From the NCBI GenBank assembly GCA_051880615.1, contig JBJEOH010000034.1, positions 248,001 through 312,000 of the forward strand: DNA of 64,000 nucleotides, read 5' to 3'. The translations under genes were made by a program, and so were the position numbers. The stretch's first letter is position 1, and every line of letters starts with the position of its first letter. Positions 26,690 through 34,763 of this stretch are shown in pieces. Source of the DNA: UBA7067 sp051880615 (GTDB taxonomy: Bacteria; Bacillota; Clostridia; Oscillospirales; Acutalibacteraceae). Below the pieces are notes generated by a model, which saw nothing but the letters and a program-made list of their open reading frames with translations, did not search any database and was not told the origin of the DNA.

Positions 26690-27516
26690 TCGTCAAGCTG
26701 CTCCTTAATCTGTCGGCTTCTGCCGAGAATTTCTATAAGCTCCTCACTGTTTTCGTTTTCAATTTCCTGCTTTATTAGATTGAGATTGTCAATCAGAAGG
26801 TCTATCTCATCAACAAGGGGACGGCGGTTTTCTATAAAAAGCTCGCTCCACAGCGTTGCGTTAATCTTTGCAACGCGTGAAACATCGCGGTAGCTTCCGG
26901 CTGAAAAGCCCTTGTGGTTCGGGCATTGCGGACTTAATACATATGCGCACGCCAAAACATGAGGGAGCTGTGAGGTGTAGGCTATCATTCTGTCGTGTTC
27001 CTCAGGTGTTGTAAGACGAACTCCCGAAAATCCGATTTCAATGGCAAGGCTGCACAGCGTGTGCAGATGTGGGTGAGGTGCGTTGCCGGGAATAACAATG
27101 AAGCTTGCGCCGCGGAACAAATCTGCGTCGGCAGAATCAAAGCCGTTTGTTTCTTTGCCTGCCATCGGGTGAGAGCCGATAAAAGTAAATCCGTTTTCCT
27201 CGGCTATTTTGTCAAGAGCAGGGCATATTGCCGACTTTATTCCGCTTGTGTCGGTAACGATAGCGTCTTTTTTTATTTTATCGCAGTTGCGCCTTATAAA
27301 CTCAACGGCAAGAGTAGGGTACAGACCTAAGATGATGAGGTCGGCGTCCTTTATGCTGTCCTCGTCGCCAATCTCGTCAATCGCACCGCATTCAAGCGCC
27401 TTTTCAAGCGTTTTTCTTGTTCTGTTTATGCCTATAACATAATGCTGCGTGTATTTTTTAATAGCCATAGCCATTGAACCGCCTATTATGCCTAAGCCGA
27501 CAACTGCAATTTTCAT
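26686..27516 (-). CDS. tyrA: Prephenate dehydrogenase
   Basis: Oxidative decarboxylation of prephenate to 4-hydroxyphenylpyruvate for tyrosine. 276 residues, no C-terminal ACT domain. Rossmann start VGLGIIGGSMAMA, then TDTSGIKS and GSHPMAGKE with the catalytic His, and YTSQLPHVLA. GGGGAAA Shine-Dalgarno. It follows aroF after a 231-base spacer holding a palindromic element. Confidence 0.95.
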   Translation of the reverse strand: MKIAVVGLGIIGGSMAMAIKKYTQHYVIGINRTRKTLEKALECGAIDEIGDEDSIKDADLIILGLYPTLAVEFIRRNCDKIKKDAIVTDTSGIKSAICPALDKIAEENGFTFIGSHPMAGKETNGFDSADADLFRGASFIVIPGNAPHPHLHTLCSLAIEIGFSGVRLTTPEEHDRMIAYTSQLPHVLACAYVLSPQCPNHKGFSAGSYRDVSRVAKINATLWSELFIENRRPLVDEIDLLIDNLNLIKQEIENENSEELIEILGRSRQIKEQLDE

Positions 27517-27605
27517 TTTTATTTCCCCTTTTTCTTTGGTCTGCGATGAGCTTTCTTTTTTGAGCGGATGTCATCAGCATACAGCATTGTATTCCGAGAA
27601 TGTTC

Positions 27606-27721
27606 GTAGGGAACGGTCTTGACCGTTCCGGGATAGTCGTATTTACTGCTATGCTCTACAAAATCAGAATAGAGTATAACATTCATCGGCTCGAGCCGGA
27701 ACAGGCAAGCCAGTTCCCTAC
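27606..27721 (+). repeat. 116-bp palindromic element, copy B
   Basis: Same ends and left hairpin as copy A and the shared ACAAAATCAGAATAGAGTAT centre. The right hairpin is CCGGAACaggcaagcCAGTTCC, diverged from copy A. It fills the aroF-tyrA spacer. A short ORF across it (27519-27764) is a by-product of the repeat. Confidence 0.8.
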
Positions 27722-27747
27722 GACCTCGTTTCAAATTACATCTTAAC

Positions 27748-28767
27748 TCAAAACTCGTTCTCACTCAAATACTTCTTTAATCCGTTTACCTTTCTTGCAA
27801 CCTTGTCGAACTGCTCGGGAGTCAGCGACTGCGCTCCGTCGCACAAAGCGCATTTCGGGTTGTTGTGAACCTCAATAATAAGTCCGTCAGCGCCTGCCGC
27901 AACTGCCGCCATTGACATTGACTCTACAAGCCAGCTTTTGCCTGTTGCGTGGCTCGGGTCAACAACAACAGGAAGATGTGAAAGGCTCTTTAAGATAGGA
28001 ACAGCCGACAGGTCAAGTGTGTTTCTTGTGAATGTTTCGTATGTTCTGATACCTCTTTCGCACAGGATAACCTTGTCGTTGCCGCCTGCCATAATATATT
28101 CGGCGCTCATAAGAAACTCCTCAATCGTGCTTGAAAGTCCGCGCTTTAAAAGGATAGGCTTGTCAATTTTTCCAAGCTCCTTTAAAAGCTCAAAGTTCTG
28201 CATATTTCTTGCGCCGACCTGTATAATATCAACATTTTCAAACATATCAATATGAGATGTTCTCATAATCTCGGTTACAATCGGGAGACTCGTTTCACGC
28301 CTTGCCTCCTTCAAAAGGTCAAGACCCTCAGCTTTTAAGCCCTGAAACGCATATGGCGAGGTTCTCGGCTTGAATGCACCGCCGCGCAAAATCTGTGCGC
28401 CCGATGCTTTAACCGATTTTGCAATAGAGCAGACCTGATCGCTGCTTTCAACCGAGCAAGGACCTGCCATCAGCACAAGACCGCCGTCACCGATTTTTGT
28501 TCCGTTTGAAAGCTCAATAACTGTGTTTTCGGGGTGGAACTTTCTGTTAGCCTTTTTGTAAGGCTCCTGAACGCGGCGAACATCGTCAACGATGTCTTGC
28601 GCGTTTATATAGTCTATGTCGATAGCGGTTGTGTCGCCGATAAGACCGAGCACTGTTGAGTGAACACCCTCCCAGGTGTTTACCTTTACGCTGTAATTGT
28701 CTTCAAGCTGCTCCTTAAAGCAAATGAGCTGTTCCTTTGAACATTCGGGTTTCAATACAATAATCAT
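27748..28767 (-). CDS. aroF: 3-deoxy-7-phosphoheptulonate (DAHP) synthase
   Basis: First enzyme of aromatic synthesis, joining PEP and erythrose-4-phosphate. 339 residues, the class I-beta size, with an N-terminal ferredoxin-like regulatory domain (1 to about 75, MIIVLKPECSKEQL...) as in the Thermotoga enzyme that is inhibited by Tyr/Phe. Catalytic barrel: MAGPCSVES, GGAFKPRTSPYAFQG, ILLKRGL, VVDPSHATG. The start at 28767 is chosen for AAAGGAT 8 bases upstream; the ORF extends to 28812 through leader RNA. First gene of the operon and preceded by a Phe/Tyr-rich leader ORF and terminator. Confidence 0.97.
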   Translation of the reverse strand: MIIVLKPECSKEQLICFKEQLEDNYSVKVNTWEGVHSTVLGLIGDTTAIDIDYINAQDIVDDVRRVQEPYKKANRKFHPENTVIELSNGTKIGDGGLVLMAGPCSVESSDQVCSIAKSVKASGAQILRGGAFKPRTSPYAFQGLKAEGLDLLKEARRETSLPIVTEIMRTSHIDMFENVDIIQVGARNMQNFELLKELGKIDKPILLKRGLSSTIEEFLMSAEYIMAGGNDKVILCERGIRTYETFTRNTLDLSAVPILKSLSHLPVVVDPSHATGKSWLVESMSMAAVAAGADGLIIEVHNNPKCALCDGAQSLTPEQFDKVARKVNGLKKYLSENEF

Positions 28768-28812
28768 AGTTACAAATCCTTTCTTCGGGCTGGCTCTCAC
28801 TGCACTAAGCAT

Positions 28813-28838
28813 AAAAAAAACGGAGCCAACGCCCCGTT
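28813..28838 (-). terminator. Attenuator terminator in the aroF leader
   Basis: On the minus strand AACGGGGC, loop GTTG, GCTCCGTT (8 pairs, one G-U), then a run of U. It lies between the leader ORF stop and the aroF start. The stem is better paired on the minus strand, where A/C becomes G-U, supporting function in the aroF transcript. Its left arm can pair instead with GCCCTGTT at 28885-28892 in the leader ORF. Confidence 0.85.
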
Positions 28839-28866
28839 ATAATACGCCTGATAAAGCGGCAAACAG

Positions 28867-28968
28867 TCATAAATACATACGACAAACAGGGCACGACAAA
28901 TTGTTCCGACCAAAATAATAGCCGAAATAATAAAAGCCTGTAAATCGATTGTCGATAGAATGTATCAT
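28867..28968 (-). CDS. Phe/Tyr-rich leader peptide of the aromatic operon
   Basis: A 33-codon ORF that starts with ATG, 7 bases after GGAGA, and ends in TGA. The peptide begins MIHSIDNRF and then reads TGFYYFGYYFGRN: aromatic residues at 9, 12, 13, 14, 15, 17, 18 and 19, plus Tyr32. Codons 26-28 contain GCCCTGTT, able to pair with the terminator left arm AACGGGGC; codons 5-7 (CGACAA) can pair with TTGTCG at codons 24-25. These are the parts of a ribosome-mediated attenuator responding to charged tRNA-Phe/tRNA-Tyr. No known peptide was matched; the call rests on composition, spacing and context. Confidence 0.8.
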   Translation of the reverse strand: MIHSIDNRFTGFYYFGYYFGRNNLSCPVCRMYL

Positions 28969-28998
28969 AGCTGTTCTCCAATTTATTTTGCTGATATG

Positions 28999-29027
28999 AT
29001 AATAATACTAATGTAGAAATTTGTCAA
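28999..29027 (-). promoter_or_regulatory. Promoter of the aromatic operon
   Basis: On the minus strand TTGACA (29022-29027), 17 bases, TATTAT (28999-29004). Transcription would start near 28991, about 23 bases before the leader ORF. Confidence 0.8.
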
Positions 29028-29091
29028 GGGGTTTATCGCTTTAAAGTGCAAAAAATACGCAAATTTTTTGTACTGCTTTTATTATATGCAG

Positions 29092-29120
29092 TTGATATGT
29101 TCGCGGTGCAATGATACAAT
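29092..29120 (+). promoter_or_regulatory. Promoter of the epimerase gene
   Basis: TTGATA (29092-29097), 17 bases, TACAAT (29115-29120), with the gene start 37 bases downstream. Confidence 0.7.
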
Positions 29121-29156
29121 AAAGTTCGGGATAACAATCCGATTGGAGGTTTTGCT

Positions 29157-30062
29157 ATGAGAAACATTCTTGTTACAGGCGGAACGGTATTTGTCAGCCG
29201 ATATGTTGCACGCTGGTTTGTACAAAAAGGCGATAATGTCTTTGTTTTGAACCGCAACCATAACCCGCAGGAGAGCGGCGTTACCCTGATTGAAGCTGAC
29301 AGGCATAATCTTGGCGATAAGCTTAAAGAATATGACTTTGACGCTGTATTGGATATTACAGCATACACAAGGGAGGATGTACGCTGCCTTGCGCAGTCAC
29401 TTCCTGATATTCGCCAATATATTTTTGTAAGCTCCAGTGCAGTTTATCCCGAAACACTTGAAAGACCGTTTCGGGAGGATATGAAGTGCGGTTATAATAC
29501 CGTATGGGGTGATTACGGCAAAAATAAGCTTGAAGCCGAGCAGTATATCATTGACAATGTCCAGAATTATTATATACTCAGACCTCCGTATTTATACGGT
29601 CCTATGCAGAATCTTTACCGCGAGCCGTTTATGTTTGACTGCGCAATAAAAAATCAGCCTTGCTATATTCCAAAGGACGGAAGTATGCCGCTGCAATTTT
29701 TTCATGTTGAGGATTTGTGCAGGTTTATCGAAGTGATTCTTGAAAAGCGGCCTGAGCAGCGGATTTTTAATGTCGGCAATCCCGATACGGTTGATGTAAA
29801 GGAATGGGCAAGGCTCTGCTATGAGGTTGCAGGAGCTGAGTTTAAACCGATTTTTGTTGATGAAAGCCATGCGCAGAGAAGCTATTTTTGCTTTTATGAT
29901 TATGCGTATGCCCTTGATGTAACAAAGCAGTGTGAGCTTATGCCTGATGTAAAACCGTTGTCCGAGGGGTTAAGAGAGTCATACCAATCGTATGTAAACC
30001 ATAGTAATGATGTCAACAAAAAGCCATATTTTGAGTATATTGAGAAGAATCTCAGAGATTAG
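29157..30062 (+). CDS. NAD-dependent epimerase/dehydratase family protein
   Basis: A 301-residue extended SDR protein. The N-terminal nucleotide motif reads VTGGTVFVSRYVA, where GxxGxxG is altered to GGTVFVS, as seen in a Clostridia subfamily of sugar reductases/epimerases. ISSSAVY-like VSSSAVYPETL gives the catalytic Ser region, but the usual YxxxK appears only as DYGKNK. PPYLYGP follows. Substrate unknown; probably a nucleotide sugar or an mRNA-binding-type paralog. Good GGAGG Shine-Dalgarno and its own promoter; ends at a strong terminator. Confidence 0.82.
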   Translation: MRNILVTGGTVFVSRYVARWFVQKGDNVFVLNRNHNPQESGVTLIEADRHNLGDKLKEYDFDAVLDITAYTREDVRCLAQSLPDIRQYIFVSSSAVYPETLERPFREDMKCGYNTVWGDYGKNKLEAEQYIIDNVQNYYILRPPYLYGPMQNLYREPFMFDCAIKNQPCYIPKDGSMPLQFFHVEDLCRFIEVILEKRPEQRIFNVGNPDTVDVKEWARLCYEVAGAEFKPIFVDESHAQRSYFCFYDYAYALDVTKQCELMPDVKPLSEGLRESYQSYVNHSNDVNKKPYFEYIEKNLRD

Positions 30063-30071
30063 AACAGCAAT

Positions 30072-30102
30072 AAAAATTCCTCCCGTTATGGGAGGAATTT
30101 TT
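30072..30102. terminator. Bidirectional terminator between epimerase and gtrA
   Basis: A perfect 13-base stem AAAAATTCCTCCC/GGGAGGAATTTTT with a 5-base loop between convergent genes. Confidence 0.9.
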
Positions 30103-30118
30103 AATTAGCTATTGTGTT

Positions 30119-30619
30119 TTACCCCTGCGGTATATCGTCTTTCTTTTTGAATGCAAAGAAACGCTGACCGATATAGTTGCAGCCTGTGAAGAATACCATA
30201 CCGACGAACATTGTGAGGTACTCAACAATCTTTGCGTCCACGCTCGGGAAGAAGGTTGTCATAAACCAGGTGGTGAACGGGCGTGCGATACCGTATGAAA
30301 TCAGGTAGCACACCGCAATATTGATGATAAATCTGAAAAGTGACCTGCCTGTGTTGCCCTTGCTCTTGAATGTGATGTTCTTGTTGAGAATATAGCTTAA
30401 AATGCTTGTCAGCGTATAGTTGAGAGCCGAGCTTACCCAGAAGTTTACATCGGCTGCTGTCCAGCCGTATGCGGCGGCTATGCCGTCATACCAATGAAAA
30501 GTATCGCCGAGGAAGTACATACCGTACATAATAGCCATACCTACGATGGTGTTGATGACGCCAACGATAATGAACTTCAAAAACTTTTCGTCAAAGAATT
30601 TCTTCAGAAAGCTCTTCAT
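30119..30619 (-). CDS. GtrA-like membrane protein
   Basis: A 166-residue protein with four predicted TM helices and the GtrA family features (FLKFIIVGVINT at the N-terminus, SYILNKNITFKSK after TM2-3, NYIGQRFFAFKK at the end). GtrA proteins are thought to help flip or use undecaprenyl-linked sugars. Its start overlaps the stop of the YfhO gene by 4 bases (ATGA). The family 2 glycosyltransferase at 33659 is a natural partner (GtrB type). Confidence 0.88.
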   Translation of the reverse strand: MKSFLKKFFDEKFLKFIIVGVINTIVGMAIMYGMYFLGDTFHWYDGIAAAYGWTAADVNFWVSSALNYTLTSILSYILNKNITFKSKGNTGRSLFRFIINIAVCYLISYGIARPFTTWFMTTFFPSVDAKIVEYLTMFVGMVFFTGCNYIGQRFFAFKKKDDIPQG

Positions 30620-33411
30620 TTTTTCTTTTTGCTCCTTCCGAATTTAAAAGGCTTTTTCTCGTTCTCTTCGCTGTCTTCGCCGTCCTCAATTTCTTTAAAC
30701 TCTCCGGCAACCTCAGGCAGCTTGCCGATAGGACCTATTGACTTGCCCTTTTTCTTAAGATACCACTGAGCAAGGCAGAACAGAGCAAACAGAAGGGTAC
30801 AGCTTATTGACACTATAAGTCCCGGCATAAAGCCTGCAGGCAAATATTTAAACTCGATTGTATGAGTGCCCTTTGTAAGCTTCAGAGCAATCATAGCGTT
30901 GTCAATAGGAGTGATTTCTGTCTTTTCGCCGTCAACATATGCGCTCCAGCCCGACTCATAGGGGATAGAGGTATACATAAGACCGTCCTCTTTTACAGTG
31001 ATTGTGCCCTGAACATTTGTTGAATCCATACTTGTGATTTCCAGCAGCTCGTCCTTAAGGGTTTCGTAGCCCTTTTCATAAACATCCTGCTTAAACATAC
31101 AAACAAATATATCGGCATTACCGCTTGTGCCTTTGTCAACCTTAGCGGAAACATTCATGGTGTCGCCGGCTTTATATACGCCTGCTGAAAGCAGATACGG
31201 TAATTTTATGTTGTAGCTCTGAGATGTTTTTTTCTCACCGCCGTAAATACTCAGGCTTTCCGCGTTGTCGATTTTTGCGTACACATAAACCGAGCAATCC
31301 TCGGGAATCTTGTAGTTCCAGCTCAGCTTTGACTCCGCGTCGGCGTCCTTCGGTTTGTAGCTGTACTGTCCGTAAACTCCGCTGTTGTTGCTGTCAACCC
31401 CACGATAATATACATCAAGATTATCGTGACTTGCCGAGGTTACCTTTACGCGCTCAAACAAAGCTTCATTAATGCCTGTTGTTTTCTTGAATAAATCCTG
31501 CTGTGACTTAAACTGATTTGTCTTGTCTGCTTTGAAGTATTCAAGATCATTTTTTACCATAAAGCCGAGCGATAAATAGCTGTTGTTTCTGTAGTAGCTC
31601 ATATTGCTCTGCTTGCCGAAAAATGTCCAGTTGTTTGTATCAGCCAGAGGCTCGTGCTTTGCAATGAGATATTTTATGTTCAAAAATGCATTTGAAAGAG
31701 GGGTGGTTTCAGCATAGTAATATCTGTTTCCGGCATCCCAGCTGAGATTGCCGATACCGCCGAGAAAGTTCGTTACATTAACATTAGCGGTTGAGCTGAA
31801 CTGTGCAACACCGGGATACTGATAAAGCGGAGGGTCGTTTAAGGTGTAGAACTTTGTAAGCTCCATTCGGTAGCCGTTTTCATCGTCCTTAGCCTTTATA
31901 TCCTCAACACAGGCGCGTATCTCGGTGCGCTTGTCAGGATAACCCGTTCTTGCTGTTACACGGACTGACTCAACGCTTAAGAGCACACTGCTTATCATTT
32001 CGCCGAGAAGCACAATGCCCATAAGTATATATACAACATTGAAGTTTATGAGCTTCGTTTGGTATAGGAAGAAAATTCCGACATACAAAACAGTCAGGGC
32101 AACACTGGTATAAACGGCTGTGTCGCTTTGCTGACCTATGCTTGCGCAGATTATTACTATTGCCGCCATAGACAGCATACCGATAATCTCAACAGGGGTT
32201 ATATCCTTGAGCAGAGTAAACGCCCTGTAAGCCGCAACAATAAGCACAAACGAAACGATGAACGAGAATCTGTGCGGTATCATATTTGTTGCGTGGAAGC
32301 CGTGCCATATAAAGTCGAACAGTCTGTTGTCAATGCTGAACAGCATAAACGCCATTACGCAGCAGCCGAGTATTTTTTCACGCAGCGATATTTTCTTTGA
32401 AATCAAGAATACTCCTGCAAGAAGAACGCAGACAAAGCCGCAGTTTATGTTAGGCAGACCTTCCTTGACATTCGGCTCTACCATTGAGGCAAAGTTGCCG
32501 ATAAGGTCGGGAATCTGATATCTGAATTTTGTGATTGACGGCCATACATTGTTGGCACTGTACGAAAGACTCAGCGCCAGCAGCTCAGGCAGAAGCATCA
32601 CAGCCGAAATTCCGACGCCGATAATCGATGAAACCGCAATCTTGCCGAAGCGGCGAAGAAAAAGCTTGAGCGGCGTTTTGAAATATATGCAAAGGCATAT
32701 GAAGAAAATCACCGTAAAAATACAGGTGAAAAATCCGATATAATAATTAAACAGAAGTGATGCCGCAAGACCTATAATATAAACCCTTACTCTGCCGTAC
32801 TTGACAAGACTGTATGTACCGTAGGCGACAAGAGGGAACAGAGCAAATGTGTCGAACCACATTACATTCCAGTAGTAGCCCAGTGTGAAAGCACAAAGAG
32901 CGTACATTGTGCCGAAGAAAACGATTGAAAGGTCGTTTCGCTTGAACACGCCTTTAAGGAACACTCCGCAGAAAAGCCCTGCACAGCCGATTCTGCACAG
33001 CAAAAATACAGTCAGTGCTTCACGCAGAAACTCATACGGGACGATTGCAAGCAGCAAATTCATAGGGCTTGCAAAATAATACGCCGCAAGCGCCCAGAAG
33101 TTTGAGCCCATACCGGTGTCCCAAGAATACAGCATAGACTGACCGGTTTGCAGCTTGTCCTGCACCTCGGTGTAGAACGGGAAATACTGCTGCCAGAAGT
33201 CTGTAACCAGAATTTGCTTGTCGCCGAACGGATAAACTCCGTTAAAGGCAAAGGCAAAGCCCATAAGCAAAAACGGAACAGCAAAGCAGAGGATAAGATA
33301 CAGCTTTTTGTCAGACATCGCAGGTTCAATTATCTGCCCGGATTTTCCGGATAGCTTTTTAACCCGAAAAGCCTTTGCTGCACCTGCCTTTTTGGATTTT
33401 GTTTTACTCAT
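30616..33411 (-). CDS. YfhO family membrane glycosyltransferase-like protein
   Basis: A 931-residue polytopic protein. A Lys-rich cytoplasmic N-terminus is followed by about a dozen TM helices (40-500), an extracytoplasmic domain (about 500-860), one more TM near 870-895 and an acidic/basic tail. Motifs include YPFGDKQILVTDFWQQYFPF and GMGSNFWAL in the first loop, as in YfhO of Bacillus, which is implicated in glycosylating lipoteichoic acid. It probably transfers a sugar from undecaprenyl-P-sugar outside the membrane. Operon with gtrA. Confidence 0.9.
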   Translation of the reverse strand: MSKTKSKKAGAAKAFRVKKLSGKSGQIIEPAMSDKKLYLILCFAVPFLLMGFAFAFNGVYPFGDKQILVTDFWQQYFPFYTEVQDKLQTGQSMLYSWDTGMGSNFWALAAYYFASPMNLLLAIVPYEFLREALTVFLLCRIGCAGLFCGVFLKGVFKRNDLSIVFFGTMYALCAFTLGYYWNVMWFDTFALFPLVAYGTYSLVKYGRVRVYIIGLAASLLFNYYIGFFTCIFTVIFFICLCIYFKTPLKLFLRRFGKIAVSSIIGVGISAVMLLPELLALSLSYSANNVWPSITKFRYQIPDLIGNFASMVEPNVKEGLPNINCGFVCVLLAGVFLISKKISLREKILGCCVMAFMLFSIDNRLFDFIWHGFHATNMIPHRFSFIVSFVLIVAAYRAFTLLKDITPVEIIGMLSMAAIVIICASIGQQSDTAVYTSVALTVLYVGIFFLYQTKLINFNVVYILMGIVLLGEMISSVLLSVESVRVTARTGYPDKRTEIRACVEDIKAKDDENGYRMELTKFYTLNDPPLYQYPGVAQFSSTANVNVTNFLGGIGNLSWDAGNRYYYAETTPLSNAFLNIKYLIAKHEPLADTNNWTFFGKQSNMSYYRNNSYLSLGFMVKNDLEYFKADKTNQFKSQQDLFKKTTGINEALFERVKVTSASHDNLDVYYRGVDSNNSGVYGQYSYKPKDADAESKLSWNYKIPEDCSVYVYAKIDNAESLSIYGGEKKTSQSYNIKLPYLLSAGVYKAGDTMNVSAKVDKGTSGNADIFVCMFKQDVYEKGYETLKDELLEITSMDSTNVQGTITVKEDGLMYTSIPYESGWSAYVDGEKTEITPIDNAMIALKLTKGTHTIEFKYLPAGFMPGLIVSISCTLLFALFCLAQWYLKKKGKSIGPIGKLPEVAGEFKEIEDGEDSEENEKKPFKFGRSKKKK

Positions 33412-33582
33412 TACAACTACCTCCGTGTAAAATTAAACAATACATATCTAATTTTAACACTAAAGTAAAAAAAGGTAAACAATTAATTTCAAAAATTAAC
33501 AATTTAAGCCGCGTTTTTTACATCCTAAAGGATAATGTTATATAATTCCGAAAAATATTGTCAGCTTTTTGTCGAAAAACAC

Positions 33583-33612
33583 TTTACATTTTATGTTGAA
33601 TTTTGTTATAAT
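33583..33612 (+). promoter_or_regulatory. Promoter of the family 2 glycosyltransferase gene
   Basis: TTTACA (33583-33588), 18 bases, TATAAT (33607-33612); start codon 46 bases downstream. Confidence 0.65.
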
Positions 33613-33658
33613 TTTTAAGATGTAAAACTTTACTTGAAACACTGAAAGGACTTACAAA

Positions 33659-34621
33659 ATGAAAACTGTTGACATAGTAGTACCGTGCTATAATGAAGAG
33701 GAGGGTCTGGAGGTATTTGTTGAAACAACCAACAAATACATAAACGCCATTGACGGCTACCGATTCAGATATATCCTTGTTGACGATGGCAGCCGCGACA
33801 AGACTTTTCTGATTATGCGCACACTTGCGAAAAAATACAGGAATGTGAAATATATCTCTTTCTCGCGCAATTTCGGCAAGGAGGCGGCAATGTTCGCCGG
33901 ACTTAAGAATTCAAGCGCGGATTATGTTATTGTAATGGACGCGGATTTACAGCATCCGCCTGCAATGATTGCCGATATGATAAAGGGTGTTGAAGAGGGA
34001 CACGATTGCTGTGCGGCAAGAAGAACCAACCGCGAGGGTGAATCAAAGATAAGAAGCTTTTTCAGCCGCACCTTCTATAAATTCAACAACAGAATAACCG
34101 ATGTAAAGCTGCCTTACGGTGCGGTGGATTTCAGAATTATGTCGCGCCAGATGGTTGACGCGGTGCTGTCCTTAAGCGAGGTTCAGCGCTTTTCAAAGGG
34201 CATATTCAGCTGGGTCGGCTTTGACACAAAGTGGCTGCCGTATGAAAATGTTGAGCGTACAATCGGCACTACAAAATGGAGCTTCTGGGGACTTTTCAAG
34301 TACGCTATTGACGGCATTACCGCTTTTTCCGTTGCGCCGCTTCGTTTTATATCACTTTTGGGCCTTGTGATTTCGGGTCTTGCGTTCGTTTACGCGATTG
34401 TTGTATTGCTGCAAACCCTTATATTCGGCATTGATGTGCCGGGCTACGCCACAACGCTTATAATAACCCTGTTTTTAGGCGGCATTATTGAGTTCTCGGT
34501 CGGCATTCTCGGCGAGTATATCGGCAGGATTTATATGGAGTCAAAGGACAGACCGATTTACCTTACTAAAAGCACAAATATTAATGAAGAGCCGGATAAC
34601 GACTTTAACGATGAGTTTTAA
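33659..34621 (+). CDS. Family 2 glycosyltransferase (GtrB/DPM1 type)
   Basis: A 320-residue membrane glycosyltransferase. The GT-A domain (1 to about 230) shows VPCYNEEEGL, LVDDGSRDKT, VMDADLQHPP and QRFSKGIFSWVGF; two TM helices follow (about 232-255 and 265-295). This is the architecture of enzymes making undecaprenyl-phosphate glucose or similar. Divergent from YfhO/GtrA, so the three probably work together: this one loads the lipid carrier, GtrA supports transfer across the membrane, YfhO uses it. Confidence 0.93.
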   Translation: MKTVDIVVPCYNEEEGLEVFVETTNKYINAIDGYRFRYILVDDGSRDKTFLIMRTLAKKYRNVKYISFSRNFGKEAAMFAGLKNSSADYVIVMDADLQHPPAMIADMIKGVEEGHDCCAARRTNREGESKIRSFFSRTFYKFNNRITDVKLPYGAVDFRIMSRQMVDAVLSLSEVQRFSKGIFSWVGFDTKWLPYENVERTIGTTKWSFWGLFKYAIDGITAFSVAPLRFISLLGLVISGLAFVYAIVVLLQTLIFGIDVPGYATTLIITLFLGGIIEFSVGILGEYIGRIYMESKDRPIYLTKSTNINEEPDNDFNDEF

Positions 34622-34627
34622 TAAATG

Positions 34628-34656
34628 CGGGCGAGCATCCGGCTTGCCCGTTTTTT
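34628..34656 (+). terminator. Glycosyltransferase gene terminator
   Basis: CGGGCGAGC/GCTTGCCCG (9 pairs, one G-U), 5-base loop, then six T. Confidence 0.9.
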
Positions 34657-34763
34657 GTTTATTTGTTGCACAATATGAAGCTTATGAAGTGATAGTGATA
34701 TTATAAGTGTAATAAACTTTCGGCTTGATTATAATGTGCTTAACAGAATTCGGAGGTGACGGC

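Noticed and set aside
27519..27764. An 81-codon ORF between aroF and tyrA on the minus strand
   Set aside because: It is made up largely of the 116-bp palindromic element, has no Shine-Dalgarno, and an atypical basic C-terminus arising from the repeat flank.
28813..28991. T-box leader before aroF
   Set aside because: No AG-box/T-box sequence (the conserved GGTGG antiterminator core) is seen, whereas a translated Phe/Tyr-rich ORF fits the region.
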